A stretch of DNA of 45,886 nt from the NCBI GenBank assembly GCA_028684935.1, contig JAQUEX010000003.1, positions 1-45,886 on the forward strand, in the 5' to 3' direction. Both the position numbers and the translations under genes were made by a program. This DNA comes from Kiritimatiellia bacterium. GTDB taxonomy: Bacteria > Verrucomicrobiota > Kiritimatiellia > RFP12 > UBA1067. Below the pieces are notes generated by a model. It made no database searches and had not been told where the DNA came from. It worked only from the letters and a program-made list of their open reading frames with translations. Below are positions 7,734 to 16,057 of this stretch, piece by piece (within the stretch, counting starts at the first letter, position 1; every line of letters begins with the position of its first letter).

Positions 7734-7951
7734 AGATGGACCGTAAATACATTCGGCAATTGGCCGAGGTTACGGCGCGTCATCCCAAATCTGGCACGCG
7801 TGTGTCAGCTTTTGGAGAACGCTTGGCTGCAATTGACGATCTTCTTGATCATGCGAAAAATCTTGAAGATAGTGAAGATTCCATTTGTTTTGCCGAAATC
7901 TACCGATACATCCCCATTGCCGCTGTTGCGCTTCTGCAAGGCTACTTTTAA
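7730..7951 (+). pseudogene. Truncated HEPN-like gene fragment
   Basis: A 73-residue ORF whose composition is unlike the surrounding repeats. It includes RLAAIDDLLDHAKNLED and then FAEIYRYIPIAAVALLQGYF. The segment ending PIAAVAxxxGYF resembles the start of the HEPN-type helical domain of RiboL-PSP/MAE_28990-like proteins, which are normally more than 200 residues. The frame stops right after QGYF because the TAAACGG repeat begins there and supplies the TAA. I read it as the 5' remnant of a HEPN gene cut by the repeat. The family call rests on pattern recognition only; the truncation at the repeat is directly visible. Confidence 0.4.
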
Positions 7952-7979
7952 ACGGATTGCGGTGGAAAAGCGCGTGCCG
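7949..7979 (+). repeat. TAAACGGATTGC repeat, copy 2
   Basis: Second copy of the 31-nt repeat (29 of 31 identical to 6655-6685). Again its first three bases serve as the stop codon of the ORF before it. Confidence 0.6.
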
Positions 7980-8024
7980 TTGTGCTTCAATGTTCCCCGT
8001 TCATTCTGTTACAAGGGGGATCTC

Positions 8025-11000
8025 ATGATGACACGTTTTAATAGTCGTTTCTTGCCGGCTCTTGTCTTGCTGGGCGCGCAGGCCGCGCTCGCCTTTCTGC
8101 CGCCGTCCGACAAGCAGGAGGGCGTGACGCTCCGCATCGAAGGCTTCGCCGAGCAATCCACGCCGGAGCGTTTCGCCGCCGAGAAAGTGCCGGCCGACCA
8201 GCCGCTCGCCTTCACCGTCACGCTCGTCAACGAGCGCGCCGAGCCGGTGGGCGGCACCGTCAAGGTCTGGCTGAACGACGACTGGCAGATCGTCGGCGAC
8301 GATGCGTTCACGCTGGCCGCCGAACCGGGCCGGAGCGTCTCCGTCTCCTGCACGGCGAAGGCCAAGCCCGCGGTCCTGAACGCGCTCTACCCGATCCATG
8401 CGCGCCTCGCGCTGACGGTCGGCGGCCGGGAGACGGTCCTTCACCCGATCGCGATTTTCGATGCGGTCCTACCCGCTGCCGCCGAAGCGCCGGCCGAGCA
8501 GCGCGAGGTCCGCCTCGCCGACGGCGTGCTGCGGCTCGACGCCAATGCGGACCGCAGGGTCTTCACCTCCCAGAACGGGAAACCCCGTGAACTCGGCGTG
8601 AATTTCTCCGGCGCGGATGCCGCGAGCGGCACCCACATGAGCCGCGACCGCATGACGCGCGGCGGCGTGGAGCGGGCGGGGTTCGCGATCCATCCCCCCT
8701 ACCGCGGCGGTGCCGGTGAAACGTGGAACGACTTCCGGCTGGCGCTGCCGGCCGGCAAGCCCGCCTTCCTGAACTTTTTCACGGCGATCCGCGACTCCTC
8801 CCCCACCGAGCCGCCCAGCGACGGCACCGAGCACAAAGTCTTTGTCACCGGTGCGGACGGCGAGACGCGCGAGCTCTTCTCGCGCTTCAGCGCCAGTAAA
8901 GCGTGGGAACCCGCGCAGGTCGATCTGGGCGCGTATGCCGGCCAGAGCGTCACGCTGCGCCTCTGGACAGGACCGGGGCCGAAAGGCAACACGACCTGCG
9001 ACCAATGTTTCTGGGGCGACCCGGTCGTGACGGTCGGCACGCTGCCCGCGTTGGCGGACGAAGAGGCGTGGCAAGCGCTTGAGCGGACTGCGGTGGCGCG
9101 TGCGCGCGGCGCGCTCGCCAAGCGGTTCGGCGCCGGCCCCGGCGCGTTCCGGCTCGATGTCCGCGGCCAGCGCTTCGGCGCGGCGGTCGCGCTCGGACGT
9201 CAGGGGCTCACGGACGGCGTGTTGGCCTTTTCCGACGGCACGCGCGACCTGATTTACCGGGGATTCGCGTGTGACATCGACGGCGCGCCGGCCGGCGGCG
9301 TCGAGAACGGCATGCCGGTTCTCGCGGTCGAGACCCGGCGCGGCTGGCGCTCGTGGCGCGTGACGCACCGCATCGCGACGCCGGACGGCACGGTGCCGGT
9401 GCGGGCGACCCTTTGGACCGAGGGCGGCGCCCTGCGCGTGGCGTGGGACATGCCGGGCGTGCGCCGTGACCGCCGCGGCACGCCGCGCTTCACGCGTCTC
9501 AGCCTAGGCGCGGCGCACCTGCCGGTCTGGCGCGCGTACGCCGGCTTCGGCAACGTGATCGAGAAACCCGGCGCGTTCACCCTGACCGGCGGGGGGTTCA
9601 ATCTGAGCACGCGCCACGCCGGCGCGGACTACACCAACGGGCTCAGCCTGGTGCAGGCGTGCGACATCTTCCCCGACCGACTGGTCTACGCGCCCGAGAC
9701 GCGGCGCTTCGCCTTGGAGACGCACCACGACGCCGCCTTCTTCTTTGTGCCGTCCGCGCAAGGCGCCTTCGCCGCGGCGCGCGCCTACCGCGACGTGTGC
9801 GGGTTTGACAAGGGACCGGGCCTCCACGCGCTGGGCGGGCGCATGTGCATCGACCAGTGGGGCGGCGACTATCGGGAGGCGGCGGCGGGCTTGCGTCAGG
9901 CGGCGCGCTACGGCGTGACCGACGCGGTGTTCGTAAAGCATTCGTGGCAGCGCTGGGGTTACGACTACCGGCTGCCCGAGATTTATCCGCCCACAGGCGG
10001 GCTGGAGCCGTTCCTCGAGATGCGCCGCGCCGCCGAAGAGGCCGGCATGCTCTTCTGCCCGCACGACAACTACATCGACTTCTATCCCGACGCCGAGGGG
10101 TACAGCTACGATCACATCGTCTTCAATGCCGAGGGCAAACCCACGCGGGCGTGGTACAACAAAGGGCGGCGCGCCCAGAGCTACCGCTGGCTGCCGCACG
10201 GCTTCACGCCGTGGATGGCCGACAACATGCGGCAGATGCGCGACGGCTTCGCGCCTGACAGCCTGTTCATCGACGTGTTCACCGCGATCGCGCCCTTCAA
10301 CTACTACGACCGCGCCGGCGTCTTTTACGACAAGAACGCCACGCAGCAGGCCTGGCGCGACGCCTTCGACACCTGCCGCTCGATCCTCAAGCGCGGCGCG
10401 CCGATGATCAGCGAGGCCGGCACCGACGCCCTGATCGGCTCGCTCGACGCGGGCCAGGCTGATCACTTCCCGGCCTCTCGCTGGATGAAGGGGGTTGGTG
10501 AAGCGGACCGCACGCCGTGGCACGACATGGCCACGCACGGCAAGATGGTGCTGTTCGCGGGAGGGCTCGGTCCGCGCTACAGCGCGCTGGACTGGGAGAA
10601 GAAAAACCGGCCGGAACACGGCTACGGCAGCGACGACTATCTCTCCAACACTGTGCTGGGGGGGCGCAACCCCATGTGTGACGGCCCCTTCTCGCGCCGC
10701 ACGGTCATGACCTACTGGCTGTTGCACGACGTGTGTGAGGCGCTCGCGTCGGAGACTTTTGAAGATCACCGGTTCGGCGATTCAATCTACCAGCAGCACA
10801 CCGTCTTCAGCGGCGGGGGCAAGGTCTGGGCCAACCGCGGCTCCAATCAGGTTTGGACGGTGGCGGACGGCCGTCGGCTGCCGCAGTACGGCTTCTATGT
10901 GCAGACGCCCCGCGCCGAGGCCGGCGTGATGCTGATCGACGGGCAGCGCGCGGGGTTCGCCCGTTCCGAGAAGACCTTTTTCGCCGACGCGCGGCCGGTG

Positions 11001-11753
11001 TCTAACCCGCTCACCCGCATGAAGGTCGAGTCCGCGACCGTGTCGGGTACGCACCTCGGCAATGGCGTGTTCGACGTGGTCTTTCAGTGGAACGTGCTGG
11101 ATCCGCCGATCGAAGGCTATGCGCCCTTCCTGCACATCTGCAGCGACCAGGCGAAGGATGGCGGTTCTGAGCAGATCGCCTTCCAGCAGACGATGAAGCT
11201 AGATCCCGCGTCATTCAAGCGGGCAGGCGCCTTTACGGCCACCGCGCGTATTGCCGTGCCGGCATCGCTGCCGGCCGGCGACTACCGCATCCGGTACGGT
11301 CTTTACCGTCCCGGCGCCGGCGACCGGATGACGATCCGCGGGGTGAACGACGGCGGCCAGCGCATCCGCGGCGGCGTGATGACCGTCACCAAGAGCGGCA
11401 GCGCATTCACGGGCGGGGCCTTTGCGCTTGAAACTGAGTCAGAAAACGAAAGCAACGAATTGAACATCGCCGGGAAGATGCTCAACTTCGGTCCTGTCAC
11501 AACGGACGGCGCGTTCCGGCTGCTGCACGGCGAGCGCGGCGCGTGGACGCTCATCCCGCTGCCCGGCAGCAAACCGTTCAAAGCGGAGATCACACTCAGC
11601 GCGTTCGGCGCGTCCCGCTCGCGCGTCAAAGCCGTGGAGACGCTAGAGGCCCAGCACGCGGCGACGCGTATGGCCGAGTGGTCGCAAGAAGACGGCACGC
11701 TCCGACTCGCGTGCGACGCACAGGCCTTCGGCTACCGCATCGAGTTTGAATAA
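8025..11753 (+). CDS. Secreted glycoside hydrolase-like protein, GH101-like barrel
   Basis: A 1242-residue exported protein. It begins with a signal peptide (MMTRFNSRFLPALVLLGAQ, cleavage about ALA-F). A beta-sandwich like NEW3/CARDB follows (about 45-130), then an NPCBM-like carbohydrate-binding region with VDLGAYAGQSVTLRLWTGPG (about 290-340). The catalytic-type barrel spans about 600-900 and includes GGRMCIDQWGGDYREAA. Candidate catalytic residues are Asp750 in LFIDVFTA and Glu797 in MISEAGTDALIG. This Asp-then-Glu arrangement resembles the GH101/GH129 endo-alpha-N-acetylgalactosaminidase group, which acts on mucin-type O-glycans, but I cannot exclude another barrel family. The C-terminal 300 residues are beta-rich. 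The start has AAGGGGG 5-6 nt upstream; an in-frame extension to 7800 runs through the HEPN fragment and repeat and is rejected. It ends 5 nt from the convergent FmdB gene. Confidence 0.75.
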   Translation: MMTRFNSRFLPALVLLGAQAALAFLPPSDKQEGVTLRIEGFAEQSTPERFAAEKVPADQPLAFTVTLVNERAEPVGGTVKVWLNDDWQIVGDDAFTLAAEPGRSVSVSCTAKAKPAVLNALYPIHARLALTVGGRETVLHPIAIFDAVLPAAAEAPAEQREVRLADGVLRLDANADRRVFTSQNGKPRELGVNFSGADAASGTHMSRDRMTRGGVERAGFAIHPPYRGGAGETWNDFRLALPAGKPAFLNFFTAIRDSSPTEPPSDGTEHKVFVTGADGETRELFSRFSASKAWEPAQVDLGAYAGQSVTLRLWTGPGPKGNTTCDQCFWGDPVVTVGTLPALADEEAWQALERTAVARARGALAKRFGAGPGAFRLDVRGQRFGAAVALGRQGLTDGVLAFSDGTRDLIYRGFACDIDGAPAGGVENGMPVLAVETRRGWRSWRVTHRIATPDGTVPVRATLWTEGGALRVAWDMPGVRRDRRGTPRFTRLSLGAAHLPVWRAYAGFGNVIEKPGAFTLTGGGFNLSTRHAGADYTNGLSLVQACDIFPDRLVYAPETRRFALETHHDAAFFFVPSAQGAFAAARAYRDVCGFDKGPGLHALGGRMCIDQWGGDYREAAAGLRQAARYGVTDAVFVKHSWQRWGYDYRLPEIYPPTGGLEPFLEMRRAAEEAGMLFCPHDNYIDFYPDAEGYSYDHIVFNAEGKPTRAWYNKGRRAQSYRWLPHGFTPWMADNMRQMRDGFAPDSLFIDVFTAIAPFNYYDRAGVFYDKNATQQAWRDAFDTCRSILKRGAPMISEAGTDALIGSLDAGQADHFPASRWMKGVGEADRTPWHDMATHGKMVLFAGGLGPRYSALDWEKKNRPEHGYGSDDYLSNTVLGGRNPMCDGPFSRRTVMTYWLLHDVCEALASETFEDHRFGDSIYQQHTVFSGGGKVWANRGSNQVWTVADGRRLPQYGFYVQTPRAEAGVMLIDGQRAGFARSEKTFFADARPVSNPLTRMKVESATVSGTHLGNGVFDVVFQWNVLDPPIEGYAPFLHICSDQAKDGGSEQIAFQQTMKLDPASFKRAGAFTATARIAVPASLPAGDYRIRYGLYRPGAGDRMTIRGVNDGGQRIRGGVMTVTKSGSAFTGGAFALETESENESNELNIAGKMLNFGPVTTDGAFRLLHGERGAWTLIPLPGSKPFKAEITLSAFGASRSRVKAVETLEAQHAATRMAEWSQEDGTLRLACDAQAFGYRIEFE

Positions 11754-11758
11754 CGCAT

Positions 11759-11995
11759 TCACCCAAGGCCGCAGGCCCCGGCGCAGCCTCCCGTGCGTGA
11801 AGCCGGACAGGAAGGTGCGCCGGCGCACTGGCCGCATGCTTTGGGAACCGCCGCAGCCGGCGCGAACGTGGAGAGTTGCTTGGTCAGCCTCCTAGCACCG
11901 CAGGCGGGACATGTCGCAGGTTTATCGGCGAGCGTTCGCGCCAGATGCTCGAAGGCATGGCCGCAAACCGAACAGGCATATTCGTAAATCGGCAT
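11759..11995 (-). CDS. FmdB-family zinc-ribbon protein
   Basis: A 78-residue protein starting MPIYEYACSVCGHAFEHL, the standard opening of the FmdB putative regulatory family, followed by CPACG to complete a two-knuckle CxxC...CxxC zinc ribbon. The tail is Cys/Gly/Ala-rich with three more cysteine pairs (CGQC, CPAS, CAGAC), longer than in minimal members. The biological role of the family is poorly known. It converges with the glycoside hydrolase gene with only 5 nt between stop codons, leaving no room for a separate terminator. Confidence 0.88.
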   Translation of the reverse strand: MPIYEYACSVCGHAFEHLARTLADKPATCPACGARRLTKQLSTFAPAAAVPKACGQCAGAPSCPASRTGGCAGACGLG

Positions 11996-12049
11996 GCGTA
12001 ACAGAATAACCCAAAGTGCCCGAAACCCGCAACCTCATAGCTTTGCACA

Positions 12050-12160
12050 AAGGGACAGGTAATTTAAAATAATGCGGCTTGCCGATAGATTGCGGGACGT
12101 AGTATTACTAAGGGACAGGTAATTAGAATAAATACCGCTTGCCGATTGATTGCGGGACGT
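12050..12160 (+). repeat. Two 51-nt direct repeats at exact 60-nt period
   Basis: Units at 12050-12100 and 12110-12160, each starting AAGGGACAGGTAATT and ending GATTGCGGGACGT, share 44 of 51 positions. Differences are concentrated in the AT-rich middle. They lie 84 nt upstream of the RAYT gene. Each unit contains TTGCCG about 16 nt before an AT-rich hexamer (GATAAA after unit 2), so each might carry a promoter; alternatively they are the cognate non-coding repeat of the transposase. Confidence 0.65.
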
Positions 12161-12243
12161 GATAAAGTGACAATGTTTTAACGTTTTGATGGCGGGGTCA
12201 ACCAGGTGGCAGGTTTAGGTTTGGGAACGTAAGGAGGCTTGGC

Positions 12244-13266
12244 ATGCGGCACGCGAGAGTGAAGGCGGAGGGTGTCGGGCACTACCACGTGGTGAGCCGG
12301 ATCGTGGACCGGACGTTCAGGCTGGATGACGGGGAGAAGGAGATTTTCCGCGGGATGCTGCGGCGCGCGGCGGCGTTCTGCGGCGTGCGGGTACTGGCCT
12401 ACGCGGTGATGTCCAACCACTTCCACCTGCTGGTCGAGGTGGGCGAGCGGGCCGAGGTGGATGAGGCCGAGCTGGTGCGGAGAATGACGATCCTCTACGG
12501 CCGGAAGCAGGTCGCCGACACCCTGCGGCAGTGGGCGGCGTGGCGGCGGACGGGCGGGGCGTATCTTGTTGAGGACCAGCAGAATAAGCTTCGGGCGCGG
12601 ATGTACGACCTGAGCGCGTTCGTGAAGACGCTCAAGCAGCGCTACAGCATGTCGTACAACGGACGCCACGGGCGCCGGGGGACGCTCTGGGAGGATCGCT
12701 TCAAGAGCGTGCTGGTCGAGGGCGCCGAGGGCGCGTTGGCCGCAGTGGCGGCGTACATCGACCTGAATCCCGTGCGCGCCGGGCTCGTCGCCGACCCCAA
12801 GGACTACCGCTGGAGCGGCTACGGCGAGGCGTGCGCGGGAGGCCGGCAGGCGCGCGAGGGGCTGGCGGCGGTCCACGGCTCGCGATGGATGGAGCGTCCC
12901 GGCGACTGGCGGCATGTCCAGAAGCGCTACCGCACGCTGCTCTACGCGGCCGGGGAGGCGCGGTGCGCGGCCGAGGGCGGACAGGTCATCCGGCCCGGAT
13001 TTGAAGCGGCGGCGGTCGGGCGCGTGCTTGAGGCGGGCGGCACGCTGACGCTTCAGCAGGCGCTGCGCTGCCGCGTGCGCTACTTCACGGACGGGCTGGC
13101 CCTGGGCGGCACGGCGTTCGTCGAGGGCGTGTTCGAGCGGAACCGGCGGTTCTTCGGCCCGAAACGCGTGACCGGCGCGAGAAAGATGCGGTTCGCCGAG
13201 TGGGGCGAGCTGCGCACAGCCCGTGCGCTCCGGGTCGCGCCGGTTCAATTCTCTTTCACACAATAG
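12244..13266 (+). CDS. REP-associated tyrosine transposase (RAYT, Y1_Tnp/HUH)
   Basis: A 340-residue single-strand transposase-like protein of the IS200/IS605-related Y1 family. Visible hallmarks are GHYHVVSRIVDR (residues 12-23), the HUH motif in MSNHFHLLVEV (His59, His61), and the nucleophile helix KTLKQRYSMSYNGRHG with Tyr134 or Tyr138 as candidate nucleophile, followed by GTLWEDRFKS. The segment YIDLNPVRAGLV is also typical. RAYTs cut and move REP palindromes as single-stranded DNA and are usually single-copy domesticated genes without terminal repeats. This one carries about 140 extra C-terminal residues compared with short RAYTs. AGGAGG lies 6 nt before the ATG. The GH42-like gene starts 10 nt after the stop, so read-through is likely. 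Confidence 0.92.
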   Translation: MRHARVKAEGVGHYHVVSRIVDRTFRLDDGEKEIFRGMLRRAAAFCGVRVLAYAVMSNHFHLLVEVGERAEVDEAELVRRMTILYGRKQVADTLRQWAAWRRTGGAYLVEDQQNKLRARMYDLSAFVKTLKQRYSMSYNGRHGRRGTLWEDRFKSVLVEGAEGALAAVAAYIDLNPVRAGLVADPKDYRWSGYGEACAGGRQAREGLAAVHGSRWMERPGDWRHVQKRYRTLLYAAGEARCAAEGGQVIRPGFEAAAVGRVLEAGGTLTLQQALRCRVRYFTDGLALGGTAFVEGVFERNRRFFGPKRVTGARKMRFAEWGELRTARALRVAPVQFSFTQ

Positions 13267-13276
13267 GGGCCCGGAC

Positions 13277-16057
13277 ATGAAACATTGGATTGTTGGCGTG
13301 GCTGTGTGTCTAAGCATGGGGAGCGCCGCGCGGGCCGACTCTGTTCGCCCTGAGCTCTCTATACGCCTCGGCGAAAGGAATGTGGGTGTGGGGTTGTCTG
13401 TGCCGTCAGCGGGCGACGGCACGAATGTTACGCAGGCGGTCGCGGGAGATACGGTGCGGCGCGTGGCCGAGGGCGCACAGTATCTCTACGTCAGGATTGA
13501 TCATCCCGCGTACAACCAAGGTCCTGCCGATCTCTACGTTTCGGCCGAGGTTTACGACGACGACATGTCGCGCGTGACGTTGCAGTTCGATCAGATGGCC
13601 ACTCATCCCGCGTTGGCCACCACCTACGCGCCGGCGGATGCCACGTATCTGCTGGTCGGCCTGAAACGCTGGCGCACGCTGCACTTTTTTTTGCCTGCCG
13701 CGCGTTTGGGGCATGGGCAGAACCACCGGACGGATTTTCGTTTTTCTGCACAAGGCGTGGCTTTTCGGGCTATCCGGGTGACGGCGCAAAAACCTGAAGG
13801 ATTTGACGAGACGGCCGGTGTCGACCCCGAGTCCCTGCGTCTCGTCGCAGTCACGCGTGCGCCCGGCATGGAGGTCACCTTCGGAAATGACGCCAATCCT
13901 GCCGATGCCGCCTTATTCAAAGCGTTGTCGGTGACCAGCGTGGAAAGCTATGTCGACTGGGCCGGCGTGGAGCCGGAGAAGGACTGCTGGGATTGGAGCC
14001 GCTGGGACAAGCAGGTCGCGGTCCTGCGGGGGGCAGGACTCAAGTGGGTGCCGTTTTTGATTGCCGGCCCGGCCTACGCCACGCCGCTGTGGTTTCAGAA
14101 GAGCCCCGACTCGGTGGTTTACCGATGCCTCGAACACGATCAGGACAGCAAGGTGCAGAGTCTGTTCAACCCGGCGCTGCGTCCGCAGGTCGCGCGGTTT
14201 GTCCGGGCCTTCGCCGAACGTTACCGCGATACGGGCGTGATTGAATCTCTGCTGCTCGGCGTGACCGGTATCTACGGCGAGAGCATCTATCCGGCCGGTC
14301 CGGAAGGCGGCTGGACGGCGCGGTTGACGGGGGATTATCACAACCATTCCGGCTGGTGGGCGGGCGACCCCTGTGCGGCGCAAGCGTTCCGCAAGGAGAT
14401 GCGCGACGCCTATGGGCGTGTCAGGCGCCTCAATGCGGCATGGGGAACCGCCTACGCGTCGTTTGACGATATTGCCACCTTTCATCCGGACCGCGCGCCG
14501 AACGATCGCGCCCGCGCAGATCTCGCCGAATGGTATCAGCAGGCCATGACCGACTGGTCGCTCTTCTGGGTCAAGACCGTGCGCAAGGCGTTTCCCAAGA
14601 CCTCGATCTATCTCTGCACCGGGGGCGACGGTCATCCCGCACTGGGCGCGGATTTCACCGCGCAGGCGGCGGCCATCGCGCGGTACGGTGCCGGCGTGAG
14701 GATCACGAACGAGGGCAGCGACTATACGCGCAACTTCACGTTAACGCGCGAGGTGGCCACCGCGACGCGCCACTACGCCTCGTTCTGTGGTTTTGAGCCT
14801 GCCTCGCAGGTGGATGCCGCCGGCATTGTGGCCCGCATCTACAATGCCACGGCATCCGGTGCGCGCCAGTTACACGACTATACGCCCAATACGCTCAGTT
14901 GCGGGGTAGAGCCTTTTCAGAACTTCCGCGCCCATGCTCACTGGCTGGTACCGCGACGTCCGCGCGTGAGCACGGCGCTTTATCTGTCACGCGAAACGTG
15001 GGCGCTGGAACCGGATGCGAACGCCCGAAGCTATGCGCTGGCGCGTACCCTGCGCGATGCGACGGATCTCGATTTCGTCACGCGCCGCTCGCTGGCGGAC
15101 GGTCATTTGCGCGGCTACACGGCGCTGGTGCTTGCGGCGTCGCCGGTGCTGGAGCCCGCGAGTGCAGCGGCCGTCGAAAGGTGGGTCCGCAAAGGCGGTC
15201 ATTTGATTGCGGCCACGCGCCCCGGCGAGACACTGGGCGGACGCCTGCATGATCTGAGCGCATGGCGCGAGCGCCTGTTCTCGTCCGTGCGGCCTGCGGG
15301 GCCGTTGTTGCGTCCGGAACTCGAAGGCGACGCGCCGGCGCGCTGGGTCCTCCGTATCGGCAGCGAGCAGGACGAGGGGTGGGTGACCGGGGACTGGAGC
15401 CACCGTGAAAAAGGGCACGAGTGGCCTGAGATACAGGGAGCCACCATGCGCTGGAGCGGCGCACGTCCGGGGGTGCTGCTGCCGGTCGCGCCGGGCGTCG
15501 CGCACACGGTGCGAGCGAGCCTCTCCGTGCCGGGGCGCGCGCTGGGACCGCGGGGCATCGCGGTGACGGTCAACGGACGGCCGGTCGGCGCGATCACGAA
15601 AGGCGGAAGGCAGGTCTGCGTGTTCGAGGTGCCGGCCGAGTTCTTGGGTGCGCAGCGGGTGGCGCGTCTGGAGTGGGCCGTCACGACGTGGCGGCCGTCG
15701 GATGTAGCCCCCGGCAGCGGCGACAACCGGTCCTTGGGCATATCGGTACGGCAGGTCGAGGTTGTCCGCGCGGGTGCTGGGCACACGCCGCCTCAGACGG
15801 CGCGCCTACGCTTTGTCTTAGACGAAGAGGTTCTGGCGCCGCTGCAACGGGCGGTCGGCCGGGGCAAGACCACGTTCCTGCCGGAGCTTGCCGACAACAG
15901 CCCGCTGATTGCGATGTTGCTGCCCGAAGGAGTCGACGGCCGGCTCGACCGGCGTTATGCAACCGAGACCGATGACGGTGTCCTCTGGTTCGACGCAGGT
16001 GAAGCGAGAATCTGGCAGGCGGCGAGCTTTCCTGAAACAGGCCGGCTATTGCACTGA
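13277..16057 (+). CDS. Secreted GH42-like beta-galactosidase-type hydrolase
   Basis: A 926-residue exported protein with signal peptide MKHWIVGVAVCLSMGSAARA. A beta-rich N-terminal domain (about 25-190) precedes a GH42-type barrel. The barrel includes DWAGVEPEKDCWDWSRWD, an acid/base candidate Glu335 in GIYGES and a nucleophile candidate Glu507 in CGFEPAS. Their separation of 172 residues fits family 42. A Rossmann-like domain follows (about 570-670, ALVLAASPVLEPASAAAVERW), like the GH42 trimerisation domain, and then a beta-sandwich. Export implies action on extracellular galactosides or related glycans, but the sugar is not shown by sequence. The start is fixed by the signal peptide. The coding end overlaps the convergent CDF gene by 12 nt. 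Confidence 0.8.
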   Translation: MKHWIVGVAVCLSMGSAARADSVRPELSIRLGERNVGVGLSVPSAGDGTNVTQAVAGDTVRRVAEGAQYLYVRIDHPAYNQGPADLYVSAEVYDDDMSRVTLQFDQMATHPALATTYAPADATYLLVGLKRWRTLHFFLPAARLGHGQNHRTDFRFSAQGVAFRAIRVTAQKPEGFDETAGVDPESLRLVAVTRAPGMEVTFGNDANPADAALFKALSVTSVESYVDWAGVEPEKDCWDWSRWDKQVAVLRGAGLKWVPFLIAGPAYATPLWFQKSPDSVVYRCLEHDQDSKVQSLFNPALRPQVARFVRAFAERYRDTGVIESLLLGVTGIYGESIYPAGPEGGWTARLTGDYHNHSGWWAGDPCAAQAFRKEMRDAYGRVRRLNAAWGTAYASFDDIATFHPDRAPNDRARADLAEWYQQAMTDWSLFWVKTVRKAFPKTSIYLCTGGDGHPALGADFTAQAAAIARYGAGVRITNEGSDYTRNFTLTREVATATRHYASFCGFEPASQVDAAGIVARIYNATASGARQLHDYTPNTLSCGVEPFQNFRAHAHWLVPRRPRVSTALYLSRETWALEPDANARSYALARTLRDATDLDFVTRRSLADGHLRGYTALVLAASPVLEPASAAAVERWVRKGGHLIAATRPGETLGGRLHDLSAWRERLFSSVRPAGPLLRPELEGDAPARWVLRIGSEQDEGWVTGDWSHREKGHEWPEIQGATMRWSGARPGVLLPVAPGVAHTVRASLSVPGRALGPRGIAVTVNGRPVGAITKGGRQVCVFEVPAEFLGAQRVARLEWAVTTWRPSDVAPGSGDNRSLGISVRQVEVVRAGAGHTPPQTARLRFVLDEEVLAPLQRAVGRGKTTFLPELADNSPLIAMLLPEGVDGRLDRRYATETDDGVLWFDAGEARIWQAASFPETGRLLH

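Noticed and set aside
7800-8024. Upstream extension of the GH101-like protein to 7800
   Set aside because: The extension overlaps the HEPN-like ORF and the 31-nt repeat in another frame; the signal peptide and ribosome-binding site fix the start at 8025.
9504-10769. 421-residue minus-strand ORF opposite the GH101-like barrel
   Set aside because: Antisense shadow; the plus strand carries the catalytic barrel motifs.
12050-12160. Possible CRISPR from direct repeats
   Set aside because: Only two degenerate units, 9-nt spacer, no dyad at the repeat ends and no cas genes.
12178-13422. 414-residue minus-strand ORF opposite the RAYT gene
   Set aside because: The RAYT motifs on the plus strand are unambiguous; the antisense frame is Pro/Arg-rich.
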